The notes beneath the pieces are model-generated. The model searched no databases and was not told where the DNA came from. It saw only the letters and a list, made by a program, of their open reading frames with translations. 64,000 nucleotides of DNA, taken from contig JBOFQB010000033.1 of assembly GCA_051660685.1 (NCBI GenBank), positions 60,253 through 124,252 on the forward strand, given 5' to 3'. This document shows, piece after piece, positions 1 through 8,431 of the stretch. Positions within the stretch are counted from its first letter, which is position 1. Each line of letters begins with the position of its first letter. The translations under genes and the position numbers were made by a program. Origin of the DNA: JAVBSX01 sp051660685 (GTDB taxonomy: Bacteria > Planctomycetota > Planctomycetia > Pirellulales > Thermoguttaceae).

Positions 1-2
1 AA

Positions 3-1040
3 GACGTTTATGGAGGTCTTGCGCGACCGGCAATTGTCCGATTTGACACGAATGATTTTGCTGCGATTCCGAGGACCTTGATTCCAATCTGGGAGGGAAC
101 CCCCAAATTTAACGAACATTCTTATCGAAGTTTTGCGGCAGATGGAATCAATCAGGAACTGATTTTGTTTCAAAACATTGATTACAAACTCGCCGAATGG
201 TCGTTTCTGGATCGAAAGGGGAATTGGTCGGCGCAAGGACAACTGATTTGGCCTTTTGGTGCTGATTATTCGAAACCGCAACATATCCGTATCTGTTATC
301 CAACTGTTGCAATTGACAATCGAGCGGTTTATTTTTCTGGGGTGAGCGACATTACGGAACCGAATCCTGATTGGGCGAAATACAAGGAGGAATTAACGGG
401 GCAGAAATGGGATTATGACTTTCGTCGTCTGTTTTTTACATGGTCCTCTGATATAACAACCGGGAAGTTTGAGAACTGGATCGAAATAGCGTCGCGTGAA
501 GCGACGTGCGGTTGGATTACCCCTTGCGATCTTTGGGTTGGTCCGAATCAAACCATTTACATTCTTTGGTATGAACGGGCGATCAATCCGAGTTTGCGTG
601 AGAAGTTTTTTCCTGACGCGCAACAGTCGGAGTCGCTTCGATTTGCAATTGTCCAAAACGGCAATGTCATAACCCGGGGAATCATTGCCGAATGTCAGGA
701 AGGTGAAATCAAGCCGGTTCCTTCTCGCGGTCGTTTTCATCAGAACCCGGACGGAAAACTTTGGGTCGTTTATTATGTTTCAGGAGCAGAATCGGGGAAG
801 GACGGGGAACCGGACCGATCTGTTTCGGAAAACCGGATTTGCGAACTGAGTTGGGACGCAAAAGAGGGAAAAGCGAGCGTCGGCGAATACAAGGTGTTGC
901 AACTTAAACAGCCCCTTTCGACCTTTTATACCGCAACTCCGCGAGCTGGAAATGCTGTTTCAGGATTTCTGGACATGTTGGGACACAGCCCCAATTCGGG
1001 GAACACCTTGCGTTATGTCCGCATTAACATGCAGGAGTAG
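3..1040 (+). CDS. Secreted sialidase-fold (BNR-like) protein, 5' end outside the window
   Basis: The reading frame is open to the left edge: 25 sense codons precede the first TTG at 78, so the true start lies upstream. The visible ~345 residues are rich in aromatic beta-strand segments with repeated W/Y-containing turns (ILWYER, LWVVYYVSG, LFFTWSS). This resembles the six-bladed propellers of BNR/sialidase-like proteins that planctomycetes export in large numbers. I cannot see a convincing set of Asp-boxes or a catalytic Arg triad, so no enzyme activity is assigned. The stop is TAG at 1038, immediately followed by a G-rich repeat. The family call is inference from composition; that it is a real gene is well supported by its length and codon use. 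Confidence 0.6.
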   Translation, partial: DVYGGLARPAIVRFDTNDFAAIPRTLIPIWEGTPKFNEHSYRSFAADGINQELILFQNIDYKLAEWSFLDRKGNWSAQGQLIWPFGADYSKPQHIRICYPTVAIDNRAVYFSGVSDITEPNPDWAKYKEELTGQKWDYDFRRLFFTWSSDITTGKFENWIEIASREATCGWITPCDLWVGPNQTIYILWYERAINPSLREKFFPDAQQSESLRFAIVQNGNVITRGIIAECQEGEIKPVPSRGRFHQNPDGKLWVVYYVSGAESGKDGEPDRSVSENRICELSWDAKEGKASVGEYKVLQLKQPLSTFYTATPRAGNAVSGFLDMLGHSPNSGNTLRYVRINMQE

Positions 1041-1086
1041 GGTGTAGGGAATGGGGGATAGGGGATAGGGAAGAGAGAGGAGAGAG
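1041..1086 (+). repeat. G-rich dispersed arm with G-quadruplex pattern
   Basis: Directly after the stop codon there are five runs of three or more G separated by 3-4 bases (TAGGGTGTAGGGAATGGGGG and onward), fitting the G3+N1-7 quadruplex rule. The same TAGGGRATAGGG-type sequence recurs at about 3190, 10801, 16523, 17983 and 52316. Its complement occurs at about 3290, 10910, 16660, 18109, 29160 and 52430. Here only the G-rich arm is present, with no facing C-rich arm. Confidence 0.7.
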
Positions 1087-1104
1087 TTCTAACATTATTT
1101 TTAT

Positions 1105-2055
1105 ATGAAGTTCAGCAAACGTTTTCAACCCGTTATCGATTATTTGGTTTATCTGTTCGTCCGTGTTGTCATTTGTGTGACACAATCGCTCCGAATCGAA
1201 ACCTGTCATTCTCTCGCCAGAATTTTTGCCTCAATTGCCGTTCAGGTTTTGCGACTGCGAGGAAAATTGCTGGAAGAAAATATATCGGCTGCTTTTCCTG
1301 AAATGCCCAAGCAGGAACGAGGTCGGTTGACGTATGAAATGTGGGAGCATCTCTTTCTCCTTGCAATTGAAGTTGCACACACGCCCCGAAAAATTAACGA
1401 GGAAACTTGGAATTCATTTGTGACCTTGCAAAACGTCAGCCCCCTCCATTCACTCCTCTGTCAAGATCGTCCCCTCATCATCGTAACAGGTCATTTTGGC
1501 AATTTTGAACTGGGCGGTTATGTGCTCGGTCTGCTCGGTTATCCGACCTACACTGTTGCCCGCAAATTGGATAATCCGTATCTGGACCGTTTTGTGCAAC
1601 AGTTTCGTGAAGAAACGGGGCAATTTCTGATTTCCAAAAATGAAGGTTATGACGATATTCTCGAAGTTCTAGGACGCCGGGATGTCATGACCTTTCTCGC
1701 CGATCAAGCAGCCGGTTACAAAGGATGTCAGGTTCAATTTTTTAACCGCAAAGCATCTGCCTACAAAGCAATCGCCCTGTTGAGCTTGCAATTCAACGCC
1801 CCCATTGTCGCTTGCGCTGTAACCCGGTCTCATCATCAACCGTTACACTTTGACATGACGGTTTCAGGTGTTTTTGATCCGTCGGGCCCGATTCCGGGCG
1901 TTGAAAATGTCCTTGACATCACTCAATGGTACACCACTTTGTTGGAAGAAGCAGTCCGAAAACAGCCGGAACAATATTGGTGGTTGCATGGTCGTTGGAA
2001 ACAGTTTCAACCCCGCCCCAAAAGAGTCGTGCCGACCATTTGCGAGGTCGAATGA
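1105..2055 (+). CDS. lpxL: LpxL/HtrB-type lipid A acyltransferase
   Basis: This inner-membrane enzyme would add a secondary acyl chain to the lipid A precursor, using acyl-ACP. Of its 316 residues, the N-terminal ~50 form a hydrophobic anchor. The family HX4(D/E) motif is present as H130-x4-E135 in HFGNFE, followed by the typical ARKLDNPYLDRF and FLADQAAG segments and a C-terminal YWWLHGRWK block. The length (about 300-320) is normal. The ATG at 1105 precedes the hydrophobic anchor; no strong ribosome site is visible. LpxL presence agrees with an LPS-bearing planctomycete. Whether it adds laurate or myristate cannot be read from the sequence. Confidence 0.88.
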   Translation: MKFSKRFQPVIDYLVYLFVRVVICVTQSLRIETCHSLARIFASIAVQVLRLRGKLLEENISAAFPEMPKQERGRLTYEMWEHLFLLAIEVAHTPRKINEETWNSFVTLQNVSPLHSLLCQDRPLIIVTGHFGNFELGGYVLGLLGYPTYTVARKLDNPYLDRFVQQFREETGQFLISKNEGYDDILEVLGRRDVMTFLADQAAGYKGCQVQFFNRKASAYKAIALLSLQFNAPIVACAVTRSHHQPLHFDMTVSGVFDPSGPIPGVENVLDITQWYTTLLEEAVRKQPEQYWWLHGRWKQFQPRPKRVVPTICEVE

Positions 2056-2136
2056 TTGTTTCTGAATTCTTCCAAGTTTCCTGCAACATTGTGTACCTGA
2101 TTCGCTTTTTCTATTTTTTTCTCATTTTTATCACCT

Positions 2137-3171
2137 ATGTCAAAACAATCGCAAACTAATCAGAATGACGTGGAGTCCGTCATGTACGACGGAAAAAGAT
2201 ATGTCCTTGCAGAAGAGGACAGTTACTCCGATTTTGTCGGGGATTACGATTCGCCCAATCTTTCGGAACCGGAAATTTTCAGAAAAATAACGGCTCCCCC
2301 GCGTAAAATCGCCGGTTCCGCCGCAATTGTCTTACTGCTGAGAAACGGTATTGCGCCGTTGTTCGGTTGGTTTTTCGCCTGTTTTGGAATGATCTTCTGC
2401 ATCGTTTTCATTCCACTTTGCATGCCGTCTGCGCAGGACCTGTTTACTCGCAACTACAAATCGGTCGGCAAGGGAACCGTCACTCATGTTGTAGACACAA
2501 AGGTAACGGCGAATAAAGTTCCCGTTTATCAATTCCAATTTCAATGGGTTTCGGGTGATAATCAGGCAAAGACCGGCACTTGTTATTTTAGGGGAGAACA
2601 ATTCAAAGTCGGGGATGAAGTGGAGGTCGAACAAAGCGGCGACAAATACCGGATTGTTGGTTCGACGTTGACGACACTTGGCGCCTTTGGTTTCATTTTT
2701 GCGGTTTTCCCCCTTGTTTTTCCAGTTGTAGGACTGAGTTTTGTGTTAACCGGGACAGTACATGGAATGAAAACGATGCTCTTATTGACAAAAGGAGCAT
2801 TAGGTCGGGCCCGATTTTTGGAAATGACGGACAGTGGAGTTCGGGTCAATAATCGACGTTTAATGAAGCTGCATTACCGATTTGCGGCATCAGACGGTCA
2901 AGTGTACGACGCGTATGCAAAAGCAGTGAACACGAAAAAACTAACCGATGATCCGGTTGAGCTGTTGTTATACGATGAGACGAATCCTAAACGGTCAGTC
3001 TTGTTGGATTCACTTCCCGGAAAAATCAAATTTGACGAATCAAGCGGCGAATTTCGGACCAACCCGATTTATGCGGTTTTGCCGCTTCTGTTTTTTAACC
3101 TGTTTCAGATCGAATTGATTGTCTGCATCTATGCGATTGCGACCGGCGGAATCCTGCCGTTTATTGAGTGA
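2137..3171 (+). CDS. DUF3592-type membrane protein
   Basis: This is a 344-residue integral membrane protein of unknown function. Hydrophobic segments lie at about 70-95, 182-208 and 310-342. Between them are two soluble stretches with the alternating pattern of DUF3592 domains (VPVYQFQFQW, then a Y/F strand-rich repeat ending in a basic residue and LLYDETNPKRSVL). Such duplicated DUF3592 units are common in planctomycetes and myxobacteria. The gene lies 81 bp downstream of lpxL on the same strand and could be cotranscribed. It converges on the BamB-like gene with a repeat element between them. Confidence 0.7.
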   Translation: MSKQSQTNQNDVESVMYDGKRYVLAEEDSYSDFVGDYDSPNLSEPEIFRKITAPPRKIAGSAAIVLLLRNGIAPLFGWFFACFGMIFCIVFIPLCMPSAQDLFTRNYKSVGKGTVTHVVDTKVTANKVPVYQFQFQWVSGDNQAKTGTCYFRGEQFKVGDEVEVEQSGDKYRIVGSTLTTLGAFGFIFAVFPLVFPVVGLSFVLTGTVHGMKTMLLLTKGALGRARFLEMTDSGVRVNNRRLMKLHYRFAASDGQVYDAYAKAVNTKKLTDDPVELLLYDETNPKRSVLLDSLPGKIKFDESSGEFRTNPIYAVLPLLFFNLFQIELIVCIYAIATGGILPFIE

Positions 3172-3177
3172 TATGAC

Positions 3178-3340
3178 GGGGAAGGAAAGTAGGGATTAGG
3201 GAGTTGAGAATAGGGCGAACAGGGAAAATGAAAAGGACAGAAAATTCATTACGCGCGGAACGTTGTTCCTCGGCTAAACGACCATGTTTCCCCCTATTCC
3301 CTATCCCCCATTCCCTGTCCCCTATCTCCCTATTTTCCGG
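3178..3340. repeat. Composite inverted element: G-rich arm, hairpin core, C-rich arm
   Basis: A G-rich arm (AGTAGGGATTAGGGAG, about 3188-3223) faces a C-rich arm (CCCTATTCCCTATCCCCCAT, about 3291-3337). Between them is a core hairpin of the GCGCGGAACGTTGTTCC type at 3253-3270, followed by CGGCTAAACG. It fills the gap between two convergent genes, and its right arm runs into the last codons of the BamB-like gene. It belongs to the same family as the elements at 10.8, 16.5, 18.0 and 52.3 kb. Confidence 0.7.
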
Positions 3341-5663
3341 TTGCGCCAATACAGTACAAGGTTGTTGTTCCGCGTATGAACATTTTTCCGTCGGAAAAAG
3401 CGGGACTGGAAAAAACCGGTTCCCCCATTTTGTTGACCGAGAGAATCATTTCTTTTTCACGTCCACTTTCAAGCGCGGTCCCCGTTGCATCCAACACCGC
3501 CTTCTTCGGGTCAATCACATAGGCTTTTGCCCCCTCCTCGTTTTTGTCAAAGAGATACAACAACCCGTTGACCCAACTCGGCGAGGAATAAAACGTTGCT
3601 TCATCATCGACTTCGAGTTCCCAGATCAAAATCCCTTGTTCTGTGTCAATACACTGTAAATACGGTCCCGGTCCAAGTGAATAAAGGTATTTCTCGTAAA
3701 CAACAGGACTGCAAGTGTCGGGACGGACCCCGATTTCTTTCCACAGTTCCTTGTCCGTTTTGGAAATGTCCCCCGTTCCTCTCGCATTCATTGCAAGGAC
3801 CCCGGGATTGGCATTTGCCGAAAAAACAACATCCCCCCAACCGGTTGGAGAGGGGGCGGTATCACCCCCCGAATACGCCTTACAACGCCAGATTTCCTTG
3901 CCCGATTCAGGATCATACGCAATCATCCAAGGATCCGCCCCTGTCAGTATCTGGAATTGATCCCCGATCTTACGAATCACTGGAGAGGGCCAAGAACTCA
4001 TCATTGTTCTTGGCGTTTCCCAAACAACTTCGCCGTTATTCCCGCGAAATGCCCATAATTTCGATTGATCCGCTTTGCGACCATCTCCCTGATCGTATTG
4101 AACAATGATCCGGTCGAAGTAAACGGCCAAAGATGTGGAATAACCATAATGATTATCGGGAATCCCAAGATTCTTTCCCCAAATCAGTTGTCCCTCATCA
4201 TCGAGCGCAACCAAATCAAGGTTCGCAAAAATCGCGTAAACCCTTTCTCCGTCTGTTACAAGAGTTGGAGCCGCATATCCCGTATCTTCCATGATGTTGA
4301 CCCCCATTTTCAACCCGGTTGACGAAGAGGATTGAGCGGGAATCTCCGTTTCCCAAATCAATGTCCCGTTTTCAGCGTTGAAACAGTAGACTTTTCGGGT
4401 CTGATCGTCCGCCCCGCTCAAGAAAACCTTGTTTTCCCACACTATTGGCGAATTGTGACCAAGAAGAGGAACTTCACTTTTCCAAAGAATTCCTTCACCT
4501 GTCTCGACATCCCAATTGGTCAAAATGTTGGTGTACGACGTAATCCCACTTCCGTCAAAACCGCGAAAACCGGGCCAATTTTTCTGCAACTTGGCCCAAA
4601 ACTGTTCCCGATCCGGGGTCAATGCCCCTTGCCCGGCATTTGATTCCGCTTGCTGTGTTGCATCTGCTTCAACATTGTGTGCGGTCTCAACTTTTGTATC
4701 TGTCTCTACTTTTGACCCGGTTTCGTTCGTTGAACCCGTTTCATCTTTTTGGGACGTTCCATTTTTCGCCCCCGTTTCACCTTTTGAAGCGGAATCGGTT
4801 GATCGGGCCGATTCTGGGGTCAGAGAACCAGACGGTTCCGAAGAAAGTTTGTCCCGCATTTCCTGCTCATGTTGGGCAAGCAGAAAGGTTTCGGAGTCAT
4901 TTTTCGGGTAAAAGAACAGGCCGATTGCGATTCCCGCACACAACATCGTCGTTAGCAAGACCCCCCAGTATCCAATGACCCCCAATTTCAGCTCCTCTTG
5001 TCGTTGTTTTTTGGGATCAGCCGATTGCGGTGTTGGAAGAGGTCGATTCAGAACAGATGCAATGCGGGCAGAGATTGCACACAAAATAGCGGCAATCAGC
5101 AAAAGGGGAGCACCTTGAGTTGCAATTGCTTTTCGGCGGAAATACTCGACCCTTAACTGTTGGTCCAAATCCCGAATCTGCGTTCGTATTTCCTGATTTC
5201 CCGGGTCTTTCGCAAGTAACGCCCTTAATTCGAGGAGTTGTGTGTAATCTGAGGGATACATTAAAAAAGGAGCAGGAGGAGGATCAACCAACCTCATGTT
5301 GCTCCCCTGATTCGCAAGGTCGATGTTCGGACGTTGTCCCGAATCCCCTTTCTCTTCTGCATCTCCTCCTGCTGCATCTCCCTCTCCTGCTGATTCCGCC
5401 GTTTCTGCAACAGGTGTACTCTGTCTGACAATCGCCAATTCAGCCTTGTTCCCCTTCTCCTTTTCCATTTCAGCGTCCCAAATCCGTTGTTGCTCCATAA
5501 GAGCATTTAGCTTTTCAGGACTGTAGGGGGAAAAATAGTTACTCAGAAGAAAATAACAGTAGAGGACACAAACGAAACCGGACGCAACAGCAACTCCGTA
5601 AGAGAAGTAGTACAAAAGGCGTATCCCGGGGACTTTGGAGGTGTTCAGGACGGTTTGTTGCAT
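3330..5663 (-). CDS. Membrane-anchored BamB-like PQQ-type beta-propeller protein
   Basis: This is a 777-residue protein of planctomycete type. Hydrophobic segments at about 13-37, 180-200 and 227-254 suggest the N-terminal third is in the inner membrane. A Ser/Thr/Glu/Lys-rich low-complexity linker covers about 275-345. From about 360 to the end there is an eight-bladed PQQ/WD-like propeller, opening with the family signature NWPGFRGFDGSGIT and repeating blocks such as VYCFNAENGTLIWE and LWAFRGNNGEVVWE. Such proteins are annotated as outer-membrane assembly factor BamB-like, but no PQQ-dependent catalytic residues are evident, and a scaffold or binding role is more likely. The stop codon lies within the right arm of the composite repeat. 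Confidence 0.8.
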   Translation of the reverse strand: MQQTVLNTSKVPGIRLLYYFSYGVAVASGFVCVLYCYFLLSNYFSPYSPEKLNALMEQQRIWDAEMEKEKGNKAELAIVRQSTPVAETAESAGEGDAAGGDAEEKGDSGQRPNIDLANQGSNMRLVDPPPAPFLMYPSDYTQLLELRALLAKDPGNQEIRTQIRDLDQQLRVEYFRRKAIATQGAPLLLIAAILCAISARIASVLNRPLPTPQSADPKKQRQEELKLGVIGYWGVLLTTMLCAGIAIGLFFYPKNDSETFLLAQHEQEMRDKLSSEPSGSLTPESARSTDSASKGETGAKNGTSQKDETGSTNETGSKVETDTKVETAHNVEADATQQAESNAGQGALTPDREQFWAKLQKNWPGFRGFDGSGITSYTNILTNWDVETGEGILWKSEVPLLGHNSPIVWENKVFLSGADDQTRKVYCFNAENGTLIWETEIPAQSSSSTGLKMGVNIMEDTGYAAPTLVTDGERVYAIFANLDLVALDDEGQLIWGKNLGIPDNHYGYSTSLAVYFDRIIVQYDQGDGRKADQSKLWAFRGNNGEVVWETPRTMMSSWPSPVIRKIGDQFQILTGADPWMIAYDPESGKEIWRCKAYSGGDTAPSPTGWGDVVFSANANPGVLAMNARGTGDISKTDKELWKEIGVRPDTCSPVVYEKYLYSLGPGPYLQCIDTEQGILIWELEVDDEATFYSSPSWVNGLLYLFDKNEEGAKAYVIDPKKAVLDATGTALESGREKEMILSVNKMGEPVFSSPAFSDGKMFIRGTTTLYCIGATGK

Positions 5664-5752
5664 GAGTCGGGACGAAAAAGCATAAGGAAAAGGAAAGTCA
5701 GGAAAACCAACGAAACGAAGTCGGCTTGATTTCCCGGAATCGATATAACAAC

Positions 5753-5820
5753 GGACATCTTCTAGTCCATTATAGGAGACATCATCTGGTCCATTATAGA
5801 CAATTGGGGCAACAGAACAA
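5753..5820 (-). promoter_or_regulatory. Candidate promoter with a duplicated 24-bp unit
   Basis: Two adjacent 24-bp copies (5753-5776 and 5777-5800) match at 20 of 24 positions. Read on the minus strand each contains TATAATGGAC. The distal copy has TATAAT at 5798-5793 with TTGTTC at 5820-5815, a 16-bp spacing that fits a sigma-70 promoter for the BamB-like gene starting at 5663. The second copy places another TATAAT 24 bp downstream. This is sequence reasoning only; no start site is known. Confidence 0.4.
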
Positions 5821-5945
5821 TCAGAGGGGCAGAATGCTCGCGTTCCAGTTGGAAAACAAATTATTTCTAACCGTTGACATGATCAATACTGAGACGTTTG
5901 GGAATGAGTCAAGTCTTCCCAAACGGGTCCTCTCACTTTCATGTC

Positions 5946-7619
5946 TTACTTCTCGGGTCCTGAAATTTCAGCACGAGGAAGAAGTGTGAGATACCAATTC
6001 CGCCAGAATTCGTGTTGTGCAGCGCGAGCCGACTCAAATCCAATAGAACCGGGTTCCGGCAACGGTTTCCCTCTTGGATGTCGCGTCAACAGACAAAGAG
6101 CATTTTGCGCAGCAACCGCGACATCGGGAACAACATCGTTCAGAAGAATCAATAAGGTTGGTACATTGTCCACACTTCCACTTGCGCCGAGTGTTTGGGC
6201 TGCAATTTGCCGCAATTCGGGATAACGGGACCGAACCAATTTGGCAACCGGTTGACTGTTTCTTCGCAAGATTTTTTCAATTTCCGCTTGAGGAATATGA
6301 GCCAGTTTTTCCGCCGACTGTTGATCGAGGTCGTTCATCAAATCCAAACGGTCCATAAGTTCTTCCACTTGAGCCGGATCGGTTACTGAAACGACCTGAC
6401 CATCTTGAATGGACAATTCGTCCGTTGAATCCGGCAATCCCTGACCGCCCCGCATGTTTCCTCCGTCCATTCCCCGACTGAGTGTCTGTCGCGTTGAACG
6501 GCATAAAACCAGAATTCCATACGCCGTATCAACATTCGATCCACATCCCCGGTCCCAACTTCCTTGCGCACTTTGATTTTCAATAAGACATTTCGCCATT
6601 TTATCATACCATTCTGGAGCTCTTGCGATCTTTCGGTCTGCAATCTCCTTGAAACTGAAATATCGCTCCATTGCGTAAAGGTAATAATAAAAATGGTTCA
6701 TTTTAGGGTCCAACTCAACAAAACCCTTCTCAAGATATTCATTCCCTCGCTCTAAAACCTCCTTAAATGCTCTTTCCGTGAAGTCTGTCTTGATCGTTGC
6801 CCGTTGTAACTCTTCTACATCGGGGGGACGAACACGACGAAAAACCGGGGGTATTTCAAACCCTTCTCCTCCCAAAGGAATCTTCACGTTGGTCAAGCCA
6901 TAATAATCCCGCAAAACATAAACACTCGACATTCCCGCTGCTGTTGTGGAAAGACGAATTGCATCTCGCTGAACCTCACCCCGAGCACCAATTTGTGATG
7001 TATAGGCATATCCTCCATTGCTATCTTGAACCGCCAATAACCATTTACCGACGTTAATCATCATGGACGAAGAAACATCACCCCCGCTTTGTGCAATCAT
7101 CCAAGCTCCCAGTATCGAGTATTGCGTCATTGACATGTCCCCTCCTCGCCCTTGTGCAACCGTACCTCCATTCAGATACCCCCAACCGCCAGATAACTGT
7201 TGAGAGAGTTGGATACAAACGGCAAGTTGGTCGATTTCCCGAGAATATTTTTCAGCGTCCAATTCGCTTAAAAACATTGCCGACATCCCAATACTGTAAA
7301 TGGGGTAATCGAACTTATTGAGTGCAACAGAAGGGTTTTGCGCGGGGTTTTCAACCAATCGTGAGAGAATCGCTTCTGTTGCCCGGCGTATGACCGGATG
7401 ATTGGTTGGTGCTCCTGCTTTAAGAAGAGCAAGTCCCATAAGTGCAAGTCCGCCTGTTCGCCGTTCGTCCAAACCTTTTGCATCAAGATAAGCAATTGCC
7501 CGGCTGATTGCTTCTTTAACTTGCGGACTTTCGGGTGTCAGACGCTCTTGCGCTGAAACGTCCGAAATCAGTCCAAAGACGAAGAGGAGAAGGAGAAACA
7601 GGAAAAATCGTCGAAACAT
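5946..7619 (-). CDS. Exported squalene-cyclase-repeat protein with C-terminal HEAT-like region
   Basis: A signal peptide (residues 1-23, ending SDVSA) is followed by an alpha/alpha-barrel of prenyltransferase/squalene-oxidase repeats. These show recurring Q-x3-GGW/GGYAY/GSWDRG motifs (SGGWGYLNGG, SNGGYAYTS, AQGSWDRGCG) between about 150 and 375. Residues about 450-525 look like HEAT repeats. The class is widespread in planctomycetes as DUF-type periplasmic proteins and is not a true hopene cyclase: the DxDD protonation motif is absent and the protein is exported. Its role is unknown. The upstream neighbour on the same strand is nagB, 33 bp away, so cotranscription is plausible. Confidence 0.78.
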   Translation of the reverse strand: MFRRFFLFLLLLFVFGLISDVSAQERLTPESPQVKEAISRAIAYLDAKGLDERRTGGLALMGLALLKAGAPTNHPVIRRATEAILSRLVENPAQNPSVALNKFDYPIYSIGMSAMFLSELDAEKYSREIDQLAVCIQLSQQLSGGWGYLNGGTVAQGRGGDMSMTQYSILGAWMIAQSGGDVSSSMMINVGKWLLAVQDSNGGYAYTSQIGARGEVQRDAIRLSTTAAGMSSVYVLRDYYGLTNVKIPLGGEGFEIPPVFRRVRPPDVEELQRATIKTDFTERAFKEVLERGNEYLEKGFVELDPKMNHFYYYLYAMERYFSFKEIADRKIARAPEWYDKMAKCLIENQSAQGSWDRGCGSNVDTAYGILVLCRSTRQTLSRGMDGGNMRGGQGLPDSTDELSIQDGQVVSVTDPAQVEELMDRLDLMNDLDQQSAEKLAHIPQAEIEKILRRNSQPVAKLVRSRYPELRQIAAQTLGASGSVDNVPTLLILLNDVVPDVAVAAQNALCLLTRHPRGKPLPEPGSIGFESARAAQHEFWRNWYLTLLPRAEISGPEK

Positions 7620-7651
7620 TTGTGTATCTCAATAATGAACAATCGTGAACC

Positions 7652-8395
7652 TCATTCAGGCAACAAAGAAGCCGAGAAACGGTCAAGGAGCAGGGTACAA
7701 TCAGGGTGTTGTTGCAAAAGGGATGCTGGAACCTGATTGGTGATCGGTCCTAAAAGGGTGTTGCGAACCGCTTCTGCTTTGCGTTGGTCGGGAACCGAGC
7801 AGATTATTTTCTTCGATTGAAGAATCTGTTGCGGACTCATTGAAATAGCGGTTTTCGGAACATCATCAAGCGTTGGAAACCAACCTTCTTTCCATTGTTG
7901 AGCGCGACACGGTTCGTCCAGCTCGACAATCAAGTACGGTTTGGTCGTCTCAAAATCAGCAGGGGGATCGTTAAAAGCAATATGTCCGTTTTCGCCAATT
8001 CCAATACAGGCCAAATCAATTTCAACCGGTTCAATCAACAAATCGAGTCGTTGACATTCGGCAACGGGATCGGATGTATCTCCGCAAACGGGATAAAAGG
8101 CTTTGAGATTGGGAAGATGGTCGATAAACCGTTCATGCAGATACCGGCGAAAACTGGCCGGATGATTCGGTTGAATCCCAATATATTCGTCGAGATGAAA
8201 AATGGTGACCCGGGACCAATCGACTTCATGTTTTCGTTCAAGTAAAGCGGCAAACAGCTCGAACTGACTTGCGCCGGTTGCAATGATGATATGAGCCTCA
8301 TTCTTGCGAGCAAAAACGTCGTTGAGCGATTGCAGAACGAGATGTGCGGATGTTCGACCCAGTTCTTGCGGTGTTGCCAGTTTTAATACATTCAT
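7652..8395 (-). CDS. nagB: Glucosamine-6-phosphate deaminase (NagB family)
   Basis: NagB would convert glucosamine-6-phosphate to fructose-6-phosphate and ammonia in the cytoplasm. Its 247 residues carry the family landmarks: the phosphate-binding ATGASQFELF near 40, the active-site HLDEYIG near 72, and GIGENGHIAFNDP near 133-145. Length is normal for NagB. The 6-phosphogluconolactonase relatives lack HLDEY, which favours the deaminase. With the GH20 hexosaminidase and anmK in this window it fits use of amino sugars from glycans or recycled peptidoglycan. It is 36 bp downstream of the NuoE-NuoF fusion on the same strand. Confidence 0.85.
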   Translation of the reverse strand: MNVLKLATPQELGRTSAHLVLQSLNDVFARKNEAHIIIATGASQFELFAALLERKHEVDWSRVTIFHLDEYIGIQPNHPASFRRYLHERFIDHLPNLKAFYPVCGDTSDPVAECQRLDLLIEPVEIDLACIGIGENGHIAFNDPPADFETTKPYLIVELDEPCRAQQWKEGWFPTLDDVPKTAISMSPQQILQSKKIICSVPDQRKAEAVRNTLLGPITNQVPASLLQQHPDCTLLLDRFSASLLPE

Positions 8396-8431
8396 TGTTC
8401 TTTAACGGTTAAAATAGGGTAATCGGTCAAT

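Noticed and set aside
3204..3659. Plus-strand open frame over the end of the BamB-like gene
   Set aside because: It is antisense to a well-supported propeller domain and starts inside a dispersed repeat.
5946..7619. Squalene-hopene cyclase for hopanoid synthesis
   Set aside because: The protein has a signal peptide, lacks the DxDD motif, and has HEAT-like repeats at the C-terminus.
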